From NCBI GenBank assembly GCA_963693315.1, contig OY856187.1, positions 49,405,161-49,469,160 of the forward strand: a stretch of 64,000 nt of DNA, written 5' to 3'. The stretch is from Diogma glabrata. Lineage: Eukaryota > Arthropoda > Insecta > Diptera > Cylindrotomidae. The notes beneath the pieces were generated by a model, which was not told the DNA's origin, made no database searches, and saw only the letters and a list, made by a program, of their open reading frames with translations. Shown one piece after another: positions 47,519 to 62,469 of this stretch; within the stretch, counting starts at the first letter, position 1; every line of letters begins with the position of its first letter. The position numbers and the translations under genes are program-made.

Positions 47519-48080
47519 GTTTGCAAATCACTATCGGCTAAGTGTCACCATTTTTAATTATTTTATTTATCATGATTGCCATCCATGTTTAATCATACAT
47601 AAGCTATGCTTCTTTATATAGAATTTATGCGATTTCCATCTCGTAATTGTGAGCTTTAAATCGATATAATCGATGTTATCAAGTATCAAGTTACAAGTAT
47701 TAAGTTTTCACTTAATTTTAGAAACATGTATTACATACAATTTCAAACCAACAATTTTGATATACAAATGTAATTGTTTCAGGTTATACTATCTTTCCTA
47801 CGTTCAATATTTATTTAGCATGATGACTAGAATGCAAATTGCAAAAGACAGTAGAAATATAACTTTAAAAAACTGCATTATAGATCAATTTTTTAAAATC
47901 CGTAAAAAGAAATTTTTATTATTTTTATGAATTCATGAATAAAAAATAATAATTTTAATTGTATTTAATAAAAACTAAAAACTAAAAAAAAAAACAAAAA
48001 CAAAAATGTTCCAGTCCAGGAATTGAAACTCACGATCTACAGAACATCAGTTGATGATGCGAATATATAGATTTTACTCC
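47519..48080 (-). repeat. Dispersed repeat with tRNA-like B box, copy 2
   Basis: Begins with TTTGCAAATCACTATCGGCT, the outer 25 bp of the 44228-44459 palindrome arm. It then follows copy 1, with one deletion near 47755, to an equivalent B-box-like GATCGTGAGTTTCAATTCC (minus, about 48020). Confidence 0.55.
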
Positions 48081-48252
48081 ATATAAAATTAATAAAAATT
48101 AATAATAATATAAGTATAAGTAATATACTGTAAAAATAATAGGTAATAAATAAACTGTTGTTAATAATAACGAAAAAATATTAAATAATTTACTTTTACA
48201 CTTCACACTACACGCAGTTGAAATTGCAAAGCAACAATATTTCAAAAAAAAT

Positions 48253-48877
48253 ATGTCATCATCATCAACAGCAGTTTGGGAATATTTTACAAAAATTTCA
48301 TCTACGAACAATGCCAACAATAGAGCTAAATGTAAGAAAAGTGGATCAGATGCGTGAACAATTCTAAGGGTTCTACGTCTGCAATGATCAACCACATGCG
48401 AAATATTCATAAAATTTCTTGTAAAAGACCATACGATTCTGACACAAATGTTGCTTCAACAAATCTAATTAGAAACTCACACAAAAAACATTAGTTTATT
48501 ATATGAACAAAGCTTCTCTAGATTGTTGGAGAATTAGCCACAAAAGACGATTTTTCTATTAGAGGTATTACAAGGTCAAATTTCATAAGACAGGCAATTT
48601 TTGATAAAGGCGTAATCCTCCCACCGAATCTGAACGCGTTTTTTCGGTTTCAGATAATTTTAGTCGTAAATTAATATCTCGCCTTAACGATCATTCACTT
48701 AAAACTAATCTTATTTGATACAAGAAGAAATATATTAAATAAAGTAAATATCTTTGCATTGAATTGAGCACATTATAATAAAAACCAAAATCCGAAAACC
48801 GAACCGTAACCGCAGGTTTCTACAAATTGAAAACCTGAAACCGCGGTTTATAAAAATCCGTTTTTTTGCAAACTCTA
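48253..48877 (+). pseudogene. Internally deleted hAT transposase with BED finger and dimer domain
   Basis: The start (48253) encodes STAVWEYFTKIS, NRAKCKK, a frameshift, then STSAMINHMRNIHK, a BED-type zinc finger. The second cysteine of the expected CxxC is replaced by serine. After a short gap, about 48625-48715 reads PPTESERVFSVSDNFSRKLI, then SRLNDHSLKTNLI and a stop, the C-terminal dimerisation motif of hAT transposases. The RNase H-like catalytic core is missing. The element seems to end at 48877: the reverse complement reads TAGAGTTTGC, a hAT-like end rich in GGTTT motifs. The left end was not found. Confidence 0.65.
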
Positions 48878-49376
48878 TCAAAAAGACGATAGCAGGTTTC
48901 ATGCAACAGTTGAACGATAAGGAAAAAGCAAAAAAAATGGGAACACAAAAGACACAAAGTACACATAAAGTGTTAAATTCAAAATTCTTACTAATAACTA
49001 AAACGGAATTTTACATTTCTTGTTACCAATACAAAACAAATTTATGCTTTAAAATAATAACAAAGCAATAAAACAAACGAATAATATCAAAGCAATATAA
49101 GGTAAAATTTTTATCTGTCTACCGCCTGGTAACAGTAAATATAAAATACCAAATAATTTTTTAGCAAAGAACAATCTCACCAATTATATAATTCTGTACG
49201 TCTTCTATCCTCACTTCACTTTTATTTTAATAAACACTAATACACACTCAATGTATTTTGTCTTATTTTGCTCCTACTTTGTATTTATAAAGAATACATG
49301 CAATAAAAATAAAATAAAACAAAATACACTTTATTTTTTTATCTTTGATTACTTTTTTTTTCTCTTTAAAATGCAC
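48878..49376. other. Intergenic, nothing recognised
   Basis: AT-rich, with short frames only. Confidence 0.4.
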
Positions 49377-49600
49377 AACCTTCCTCTTCTGACTCAGGTT
49401 GATGAATTGTGTCCCGCATGTAAGGGCACGCCGCACGATATAGACCACCTTTCAATTGTCCTAAAAATATAACCAACCTGACGAAGGAAGATTTGTAGTA
49501 CCGCCCAAGGGTAGCAGCAGAGTTCCTGAACCTGTACATCAGAGTTCCTGAACATGGAGCTGGAGGATTAGCACCAAACCCATCGCTACAACAACAACAT
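49377..49600 (+). pseudogene. Jockey-type LINE 3' end
   Basis: Reads DELCPACKGTPHDIDHL, then frameshifted PTDLTKEDLWYRP-like sequence (CCGCCCAAGGGTAGCAGCAGAG) and an EPGAG tail. It finishes with a CTACAACAACAACA tail at 49586-49600. This is the zinc-binding C-terminus of Jockey-type ORF2. A short duplication (AGAGTTCCTGAAC twice) is internal. Confidence 0.65.
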
Positions 49601-50344
49601 CGTATAGGTTTTAGAGTATTAATGATATCCTCGCAATGCTTTGCCATCAGTTGTGGACATTTTTAAAACTACTATAAACGAATGTTTCTAATGCCGTCCC
49701 GAAATCCTGCGGGGGCTCCTTTAGTTTTTTGTCTTTATCCAGAAAGCAACTAGTTCCAGAAAGATTCCAGTTATCTAGCGTGCTCGTGGAATAAAACTTC
49801 GTTAAAAATTTTGTTACATTTTCCCCACCTTTCTATCAAACAACTTTCTATTTGTGTAAGCTTCTCAAAGCCGTTGTTAATTAATTTTTATTTCCAGTAA
49901 TTGACAATTCCATAATTTCTTATTATTTTTTATGGTCTGGAATATTTTGCTCTTAATTAAACCATTTTAACAACTTGGCATTTCACCGCTGTCACCAGTG
50001 TTACGAACCTACCCTCGAATTGGGTTTTATTGCATTACTTTATTCTTCATTCTATTTTTGATTCGATCAATAAATTTTAAGTCAAAAGATCAAATTCTGT
50101 TACGAAAACAACTTCATTGATTCACAGCAAGAACAGATCAGTATAGTAACAATTTTCTTTAGCTAGAATATTTCTTGTATCGAACAGACGATAACAATTA
50201 ATCGAATAGTTGATTGCTCAAAAATCCATTAAAAAAAATACAGTGTCAACAATAACACACGACATATTTCTATTTATGCACTAATACGTTTCACTTCGCT
50301 GAGTAGAAAACTAGTCTGTTATAACTAGAGACGAAAATTACGTT
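49601..50344. other. Intergenic; possible LTR-like start, unsupported
   Basis: TGTTACGAACCTACCC at about 50008 resembles a Gypsy LTR start, but no matching CA end or target duplication could be shown. Confidence 0.25.
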
Positions 50345-50495
50345 TTCGCTGTCATGTTGTTGATGTAGTGGCGGATGCGATGCTTTTCTTCAGACTCCTT
50401 ATCTAATTTCAGACACGTTGCTACGGGCCTTGCAAGTTGGACGGTACCACAAATCTACCTTCGTCCGGTCGGTTATGTTTTCTGAACATCTCACG
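50345..50495 (-). pseudogene. Jockey-type LINE 3' end, second copy
   Basis: The minus strand reads GACGAAGGTAGATTTGTGGT and ACCGTCC, then ends with CACTACATCAACAACA. It is the same C-terminal and tail module as 49377-49600 and 62572-62700. Confidence 0.5.
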
Positions 50496-50879
50496 TACTT
50501 GTAAATAAGAAGTTTCTTTCCCTCTTACAGACTTACAATAATTAAACGTGGTAATTAAACGTTCTAAATCAAACAAAACAACATGTATATTGGAGGGAAC
50601 TCAATACCAAAATAATGAGCGACAAGAATACAAATAGAAACTTCAAACAATCGGTCCAGCATAATCTTCAAAGCAACAAAACCACCAATATTTAACAAAA
50701 ATGGCATTAAATCGAAAAAACCTACGGGAAAATTGCTACAGATATGCTCGAATACCAACCAGGACAAGACCCGGAAATCATGGATTAGTGATGATGACTT
50801 GGAAGAAAATAGGTGCGCATTATCAATATAAAGTGCAACTCCGTTCATCAGAAGTTATTTAGAACACTACGGAAATCCG

Positions 50880-51780
50880 AAAGAAATATGAGCGTAGAGC
50901 TAAACAAGTGAAAATGACGATAAGAAATATTTGCGCAGGTTATTCACAAGACATTTTCAACACTACTGAAACTGCAACTGCTGATAGAAATAAGTGCACA
51001 CTACATCAACGTGTGAGAAAGGTCAATAACAAATGCAAGTATACACCAATAAAAGATGAGTTTGGCCCAACTCTTTTAACACATGAACAACTGTTTACAC
51101 ATTAATAGATGGAAAAAATACTTTGACAGCTGATAAGCGAAGAAAATGAAAAAAATATCCAGTCTCCAGATTGCATCTGTAACAAAACTATCAACATCCA
51201 GCCATCCATAGCACGGAAAGTTAAAGTTAGAAATGCCATAAAAAATTCTTCAAAGCAGATGAAGCTATAACAGCAGAAAATCTAACATCACTATTAGTTA
51301 ACATATGGAACAACGAAGGAACACTAACCAAATAGAAATATGTTTTAACAATAATAATTCTTTAAGAAAGCGAACAAATATCTCCAAAAAATAACAAGCA
51401 ATCAAAAAGTAAAGAAGCTGGTTCTAAATCAGGTAGAAGTTGTACCAATCATATGAACACCATCGCCAACGTCATAGAGCAATTAAACGAATCGAACTCA
51501 CCAATATATATTCTCTTGTTTGACTGTGATCCATAAGGTAAATTAAAAACTGGAAAACCAACAGTTACGTGGAACAAAACGTTGTTAGATGAAGCTAAAC
51601 AAATTGACACGACATTGGAAGAGTTCAAAGGGAGTGCGTTCAACATAGCTAGATGAACAGTCGATAGTTAGATGGTCGGGTCTACGCCCAGAAGTACTCG
51701 GAACGCAGTTCCGACCAAGCAACATCACAACAATTTCGACGAAAGGCGTCGCTACAATTACAACAACAACAACAATCAGT
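50880..51780 (+). pseudogene. RTE-like LINE relic with internal deletion
   Basis: Sequence relatives of the minus-strand RTE at 16624-17515 appear in order: CTLHQRVRKVNNKCKYTPIK, DEFGPTLLTHEQ and NIQSPDC, then SGRSCTNHMNTIANVIEQLN with SPIYILLFDCD. It then jumps to KTGKPTVTWNKTLLDEAKQI, the C-terminal arm. The reverse transcriptase core, including YADD, is deleted. The 3' tail ends in TACAACAACAACAACA at about 51760-51778. Many stops are present. Confidence 0.65.
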
Positions 51781-54589
51781 CTAGTAAATAAAACTTTAGT
51801 CGATCGTGTCGATCGTCAAAACATTTCGTGTATAAAGAAAATTAATTTATCTCTATTCGTGTTATACCAAAATAGTGTAAAATGAATTCGTGGAAAAACA
51901 GAACTGAGTGTACCATTCAATATTCATTTTGCTAGAAATATAACGGAAAATTGAAAAACATGAAATAAGAAATATGATGCAGAGAAACTTAAGCAGTTTT
52001 ATAAGCAACTAAAGTCGTAGCAACATCTCAAAACTATAATTAATTGTTAACATCTCAACACATATGTGCTTATGGTTGAAGAACCAAGTGTTTTTCTGCA
52101 TGAATATAAATCAGAGCGAATGGCATCGTTCAGATATATAGTCTTGTACCCAGCAGTGTTGCGGTTCCAAAGAAACCCGAAGTAGGGCAAATCATAAATA
52201 GGATAAAATGCAGATCTGTCATTAACTGGTAGTGTGGTTTAGGCAACTGAAAATATCCAATAAAAGAGATAAGGACAAAAAAATGATACAGGAAAAATTG
52301 TTTCTTGTCAGCATTGGAACAGTTTCACGTAATTATGAGGTGCATAGAACAAAAACTCAATCACTCCAACGCAAATAAAATAACTGCCATCCAATATTAA
52401 TGTTGATGATAGAAAATTCCACAAACACAAGGTACCCAAATTCCAGTGTAGCATTTTTATCATGAGAAATCTGTGTAAACATTGAGAAAAAATATTATGT
52501 TTCGCTCTATTTTGAAGCCCAAGAGTGACCCAAAAAATATCACTTTAGTGTGGTCGGCTGGATTATTTTGTAACGCACTCATTCGATTTTAATGAAGTTT
52601 CGGTTGAATGCCACGGCAAAAATTGAACTAAATGAACTTCTTCAGGAAGGTTCTCCATTGAGCATAGATGATGTAACAAAAAAGACCAGCAATACAAACA
52701 CAAATCCTACAATTTTCGTAAATATATCATACAACAAACGATAATTGTACTTGATTCGAAAGAACCTGAAAATAATACAGATAACAGTTATTCGTCTGGC
52801 TGAATTCGTAGGGTTTTTAATATTTATCTTATATTTTAAAAGGTCCAATTTCTTCCCATAGAATTAAAATAATCTAACTGTCTCAAATATCTTCTTTTTC
52901 TTGTGTTGACATGAAAAAATAATGATTTGAGTGGTTTTCATTTACGTGAACGTCTACAACTTTAAACTTCATATTCAACGACTATTTCCAAATCTAAATA
53001 ACTCAAACTAAATATTTAATAATATTTGCAATATACTACAAGTATATATAAAAATAATATATATTTACCATTTGCCGTAGACATTTTTAACGAATATTTA
53101 AATAAAACTTCAAATAAAACAATTTTTCATAGAAAACAAACAAAACAAAAATCATTACCGATTCATTACACGTGAAAACAAATTTTAATTTAAGGTTACC
53201 GTGAATAAATATGTCAAACTTTTTACAAAACACTAAAATAAACCAAATGAAGTTAGCTATAATTTGACCAAATTCTAAAGAAAAATTGAAAAAGGTTTTG
53301 GCTGAGAACTTTTATTTTATAGTAAGCTTCGTGTTTCGTAAAATCTTTATGAAAATCATCGTGTTAAAAAGCCGATATAAATCGATAAAGAAAATGCAGT
53401 ATAATTATTTTTAAAAGTTCTTTTTTCTTTAATGAGTTGAATTTTTAAATTAACGAAAAAGTTATGCGCTACAATGAAAATAAAATGAAAGTTTTATAAA
53501 TCGGCTACAAACCTTCAAGTCTGATTTATTCTTTTGTTTATTGACGGTAGGTAACATTTATTTTAAAAAAAGCTGTGTCGTGTGTTTGTACTTTTTGTGT
53601 GCTGAAAAACCGTTGAATATGTATTGTATAACGGTTGGATGTGATGTGAAGTGATGTATAACGGTTGGGAATATTCGAATGTAGATTATATGCAGACTGG
53701 GATTTAAGGCTTCGAATTGTTTTTGTAAGGAGTTTGTAAAAATTAATTTTAATAATTTGAGGGTTGAAGTTGGCAGAACACCCACAGATAGGAGTTCGAG
53801 TCAAAGGTAAAAAATTCACAGTGAAAGTTCCTGATTCTCCACTTCACAACGTATATCGACTGCGATTGTTGCTTTATAATAATCCGTGATAACTCTGATA
53901 TGAAACAGTGTGTATTGGTGATTTATTCTAACTATATATTTATAGCTTTGATATTTTGATGATTTTGGACTGCAGTCAGTTGAGCTTCATGTCGCCGAAT
54001 TTGGATTTTATAAATTTGAAATTTATTTCAAAATATTTTTTGTTTTAAAGTTTGCGTATTTTAAAGAGGCATTTAAATTCCAAATTAAAAAAAAAATGTG
54101 GTAAAAAAATGTGATTAATGAGAACACACCGTACACATATGTATAAAGTAAGAGAAGACCTCGGGGAGTGAAACCTTTATCAGTTATAGCTACCGATAGC
54201 GGCTACGTTTATTTTGCTTTTTTAAAATCACCAGAAACAAAATCGATTTTTTTCGAAGAGATTTCTAAATGGAAGCTCCAGCTAATATTCTCATGATAGG
54301 TGGTTTCACTTCCTGCACCCAATACAATGAATTACTTTTTCTCAAACAATTTTTTACTAATACTAGCAATGAGCAAACAATTTTTGGTGTTAGCTCGCAG
54401 TCAATTTAATATGGGATTGTGTTTCTTAGCTACCCACAGCATCCTTGCTTGTCGAAAAATGAGTAGGCATTCCATTTGATAGTTTGGACGATTTATCGAT
54501 TAGGGAAAGTGCTACAAAACTTTCCAAAAGTAAAGATTTGGAGAATCACATTTGAATTTTATATTTTGTCATGGAATGTGTTAATATGC
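51781..54589. other. Long intergenic stretch, nothing recognised
   Basis: Short frames only. The minus-strand frames at 53538-53819 and 52642-52848 have no recognisable motif, signal or splice context. No tRNA, LTR pair or transposase was seen. Confidence 0.4.
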
Positions 54590-55650
54590 TCATTGATAAT
54601 TTTCCAAAGGCGGTGATAATTCAAAATAATAATTTGCAAAAATTTTTAAAGCAAGTGGACTGGTAATAGCCCGAGGCCAAGGGCTATTAATATCAATCCA
54701 ATTCCTTGAGGAATTTTCCAAAAAAATATGAGAATTTATCACCGGTGGAGAAAAAATTCATTTTTCTGTAAAAAAAAAGTATTCGTGATAATTAACGTAG
54801 GAAAATTATCAGTTGTAATTTCCCAAGGGCGGTGATAATTCGAAATATTTTTTTGCCAAAAATTTCGAAAGGAAGTATATTGATAAAATCACGAGGCTGT
54901 AGGCCGAGGGCTATTATCAATACCACTTGCTAGAGGAATTTTTCAAAATATGAGAATTTATCAACGAACGAGGGAAATTCGTTTGGAAAATTTTTTGCAA
55001 TTTTACTTTTCTTTATATATTTTTTATGAATTAAACGTTGGCCTACTGTAATATCAGTTAATTATTTCAAAATTAGATTGAAAATTTTTTGCTCTAGTTT
55101 TATTTTAATTTAAACCAATGAAATTCTCTAAAATGTAATGACATCATTCAATTTCACCAATAACATTTGAATTATACTAATAAAAAATATTTAAACGTCT
55201 GGCCTACTGGGATATTAAAAATTATCAGTCTAATTTTGAAATAATTAACTTATATCACAGTAGGCCAGCGTATAATTCATAAAAAATATATAATGAAATT
55301 AAAAATGGCAAAAAATTTTCTAAACGAATTTCCCTCATTCGTTGATAAATTCTCATAGTTTTTTGGAAAATTCTTCAAGCAAGTGGTATTGATAATAGCC
55401 CTCGGGCTACAGCCTCGTGCTTTTATCAATATACTTGCTTTCGAAAATTTTGACAGCAAAATATTTCGAATTATCACCGCCCTTGGGAAATTACAACTGA
55501 TAATTTTTAATATCCCATCCATATGCGTCTGGCCATAAATATTTGTTATTAGTATAATTCAAATTTTATTGGTGAAATTGAATGATGTAATGAATTTTAG
55601 AGAATTTCATTGGTTTAAATTAAAATAAAACTAAGGCAAAAAATTATCAG
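54590..55650. repeat. Large imperfect inverted repeat
   Basis: Arms at about 54803-55077 and 55229-55507 are inverted copies, around 90% alike by eye, with a 151-bp spacer. They share TTATCAGTTGTAATTTCCCA, GGGCGGTGATAATTCGAAAT and CGAGGGCTATTATCAATACC. A third, more diverged copy lies in direct order at 54590-54770. Part of the spacer (55090-55190) recurs inverted at about 55548-55640. No coding capacity was seen. Confidence 0.8.
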
Positions 55651-56712
55651 TGTAATTGAAATGTGATCGGTGAAAATCGACGATGTCTACATTTTAGAGA
55701 ATTTCATTGGGTTAAATTCAAATAAAAACTAAAATGTTCTTTAAAATTGCACTTACTAACGTCGTTTGACCAATTCATGTTTTTTCGATTTTGTTAATTA
55801 AAAAACCTTATTTCTTTTTCATCACACAAATAGATATTTATTTAAAGCTTAATATATAAAAATAAAATTCTACATCATCATACATTTTCAAGTGTCAAAA
55901 TTCAAAAAACCAAGTAAAATCATTGTTTCAACTTGCCTCTCAATCAATGTTTTTTCTCTTATTCTATTAATATAAATTAAATCAATTAATTCTAATTTTT
56001 AAAATATATAATACAACAACAAATAATATATTTAAACTAGTATGTTATAGATAGTACATAATAAATTAATATTTAAGGTCTACAAAGCCATTATGCTGTC
56101 TCTTCATAAATCTATTAAAATGTAGCTAATTCAAAATTAAAATAAGTTAAAAATATCTATATTAAACGAATATAATACATAATAGTTCAACATGTGGGTT
56201 AACTTAGAAATTAGAAACAAACAAACAAAATATGGCAATTTAGTCTTTTTTGGAAATTTTTTCATTTTCTCATTTTAATTTTATATAAAATATATTAAAA
56301 ATTAATTAATAAATTTGCTGATATAACATCAGTACCTTTAATAGAAATAGTGTTTACCATTAAGTAGCACTACAAACAATTCGTGTCATAACTACTAACA
56401 TTCCAACTGTCAATTGTGATTTGATTTGTTCAGATTTCTAATTGTAGCGCATGTTTGCAATAAATTAATTACCTATTTCCAGGCTATTACCTATCTAGAA
56501 ACAATCAATTTGACTGTACTATCCATATTTTCAACAAAATAGTACAAATTTGTTTTTTAATTAAAATAATTAAAAGAATTATGGCAAAAATTATTCTAAA
56601 AGAAACCAGAAAAAATCAATTAATTACTAATATAGTAATCTAAAACGGATGAGTAGTAGTAGTAGGTTTTAGTTAATAGTTTACAAATTTTATAATTTTT
56701 TATTATTATAAT
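55651..56712. other. 3' flank of the kinase gene
   Basis: AT-rich; it likely includes the kinase 3' UTR downstream of the stop at 56713. No separate gene was seen. Confidence 0.4.
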
Positions 56713-59738
<3,026 letters not shown>

Positions 59739-61771
59739 GTGTTGGATTATTATGATGATCTGGAACTTTGTCTCAATGATAAAACAGTTTCACGATCCTT
59801 TCCAGTATTATTTGGCAATTCTAGTGCCAAAACTATTTTATGTGATACCTCTTCTGGTAATCCACGACCTTTTATTCCAAAGCAATTTCGTCAATCTGTT
59901 TTCGATAGTCTCCACAATTTATCTCACCCAGGCGTCCAAAGTTCTGTCAAACTCCTTACTGAAAAAGTCATTTGACCATCCATTAAAAAAGATGTACGAC
60001 AAATGGCACAGAATTGCCTGGCTTGCCAAAATGCAAAAGTTTCTCGCCACACTCAATCTCCTTTAGGGAATTATCCTCAAACTTCTCAACGATTTTCCGA
60101 GATACATATGGACATTATTGGTCCACTTCCTACCTCTGAGGACAAACTTTATTGTGTCACAATTATGGACCGCTATAATCGATGGCCTGAAGTAATTCCT
60201 ATCTCGGATATCACAGCTGTAACGGATTGCTCGTTTCAGAGTACCTTCATGTAATCGTCACTGATCAGGCCTCCAAATTCGAATCCACTCTCTTCAACGA
60301 GTTGTCAAAACTTATCGGTTTCGAACGTAAACGCACTACAAGTTACAATCCTAACTGTAACGGACTAATCGAACGTCGGCACCGAACTCTAAAATCATAA
60401 TGGCCTACGACAGAACGGACTGGACACAAATATTACCGTCAATACTACTTGGTTTACGAACCAATTTCCGTGAAGATTTCCAATCTTCATCGGCTGAACG
60501 GACGGACTTAGTATGTAAAGTACTACAACCGCCATACGAAAGTTGTGGTGATTGCTCACCAAATTTGGCTAAATCTTATTAATTTTATTTTGGCAGTAAT
60601 TTTTGTAAACTTTAGGATGCTCGCAGTTTACAAATCAAGTATGTTGTTTAAAAGTTATTTTTTCATTTATAACTTAGTATGTTTGAAAAAAAAACATTTT
60701 TAGAAATGAAAAAATAAATTTTGTTAATTAACTTTCTTTCTTCAACCGTTAAGGAATTAAAAAATTGCTGAATTTAATTGCCTATATTGGCTAAATATAG
60801 ATTTAAATTATTTTAAAAAGAAAATAGTTTAGTGTATAATAAACTTATCATTTATATAAGTTAATCATTATATGTAACGAATGAATTAACTTAAATATTT
60901 TTTTAAAAGAAATTGTTATGAAATTATAATTTTCAAAAATTTATGAAAAAATTAAATGTTTTATTAACCTACTTCAAAGTTCAAGTTAACGTTTAACATT
61001 TTATGGCATATTGAACGTAAACCAAAAACTCAAACTCATCAAAGTAGAGATTCGCAGCATATATTAAGCAAGAAACTACAAGATTTTGGAGGATTTTCAT
61101 CATATTATATCAAGAAAATTCAAGTTATGTAATTGAAGATACGAATATACCGAGAATATATAAAGCGAGAAACTACAAGCTTTTGAGGATTTTCATCATA
61201 TTATATCAAGAAAATTCAAGTTATGTAATTAAAGATACGAATATAGCGAGAATATATAAAGCGAGAAACTACAAGCTTTTGAGGATTTTCATCATATTAT
61301 GACAAGAAAATTCAAGTTATGTAATTGAGGATACGAAGCAAAATCATATAGCGAGAAACATACTAGCTATAAAGTTCTTTCCAAGTCATCAGTCGCGATG
61401 ATAAAAGTTTTGTTATTGACCGTAAAGGTATAAACTCGAATTATATCGACAGATTAAAACCTTGCTTTAGAAAAGAATCTGATGATGATTTAACTCAAAA
61501 CTCACCTACTTCGAGTACTAATCTCAGTCGCGCAAATGAAACTTCGTCTTCTACAGATATTGTCCATTCTACTCCATCGGACACATTCCAGTCTTCTCCA
61601 TCTACCTCCGTAGAAACAAGGCAACGCGACTCTAAAGCAAATGTATCAGCTAAAAAGGTTAGATTTAATCTCATTCCTCAACAACTTATATTCCATCCTG
61701 CATCCACAATTACGCGAGCAGGTAGAACCACTCGTACTCCTACTTGTTTCCTTCGTGCTGTAGCACGATAA
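59739..61771 (+). pseudogene. Gypsy-type retrotransposon integrase and pol C-terminus relic
   Basis: The relic starts in the linker before integrase. HNLSHPGVQSSVKLL with NCLACQNAK is the H2C2 zinc finger. HMDIIGPLPTSEDKLYCVTI contains the first catalytic aspartate, and RWPEVIPISDITA follows. Then come VTDQASKFESTLFNELSKLI (second D) and NGLIERRHR (E), each in shifted frames, and DRTDWTQILPSILLGLRTNF to about 60560. A 0.75-kb stretch with tandem repeats intervenes. From about 61400 the frame reads SFVIDRKGINSNYIDRLKPC, typical of the Gypsy pol C-terminal domain, and it ends at RTTRTPTCFLRAVAR and a stop at 61769-61771. Reverse transcriptase and gag are missing. Stops and frameshifts mark it as dead. 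Confidence 0.75.
61040..61335 (+). repeat. Three tandem 96-bp units within the Gypsy relic
   Basis: GAGGATTTTCATCATATTAT begins at 61089, 61185 and 61281. Each unit also carries GCGAGAAACTACAAGCTTTT and AAATTCAAGTTATGTAATT. Confidence 0.9.
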
Positions 61772-61803
61772 TCTTCTTATATCGTCTCATCTTCGATGAA
61801 ACT

Positions 61804-62330
61804 AGGGGAGGGGGTGTTGTGGCGATTAAAAGTAAAAACAATTAAAAATTTGAGATTTAGCAGGCGATGTTTTTGCATTCATATTATTATAAAAACAATT
61901 CAGAGTTCTGGATTTTCCGAAAATATTATAAGTTCCCTTACTGTATTTTTGCTTTTCCATTCGTGCATTAAAAGTGTTATTGTTTTAAAACTTATAATAT
62001 AAACTACAAAATAAATGTTAATTGCCTAAATAGTGCATTTAAAACTCATTAAAGTAGTAAATATAGCAGATGACGAATTAGATCTGATTTATTTATAAAA
62101 ATTGTTCTGCTTAAGCAAACTTATATGGAATTATGTAGAAGAAAATTTGATGAAAGAAGAATTATATATGTGACCGATAAAATTTCTAATAAATTAAGTG
62201 TTCGCGTGTGCTAGATTGTCTATAAAAAAAGCTCAGTAGCATTTGTATTAAGCAGTTCGGATTTATCTGAAATAAGTATTAAATTTGTAACGAAAGGATC
62301 CTGTTACGATTAAACATCACAGGCTGAAGG
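61804..62330 (+). mobile_element. Gypsy polypurine tract and start of 3' LTR
   Basis: AGGGGAGGGGG (61804-61814) is a polypurine tract placed just after the pol stop. TGTTGTGGCG from 61815 is then a natural LTR start. The LTR end could not be fixed; a CA near 62330 is possible. No 5' LTR is present in the window. Confidence 0.5.
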
Positions 62331-62469
62331 TTGAATTTTATTAAAATTTATAGAAAGACAGCTATAGATAGGGAAAATCCGTTAGTTTGGCATAAGCCAT
62401 TTGGGCCTCAAGCTTCACTGGCTTTAGTTTGGGTCTGATTGTAGCTGTTTTCCTTATTTAGGATTTCCG

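Noticed and set aside
46022..48877. A single hAT element from TAGAGTTGGG to GCAAACTCTA
   Set aside because: The two ends differ after TAGAGTT and flanking 8-mers do not match.
50008..50330. Second solo LTR starting TGTTACGAACC
   Set aside because: No matching end or target duplication could be found.
53538..53819. Two overlapping minus-strand frames of 93 and 75 codons
   Set aside because: No motif, splice context or signal; two frames open at once suggests chance in a biased sequence.
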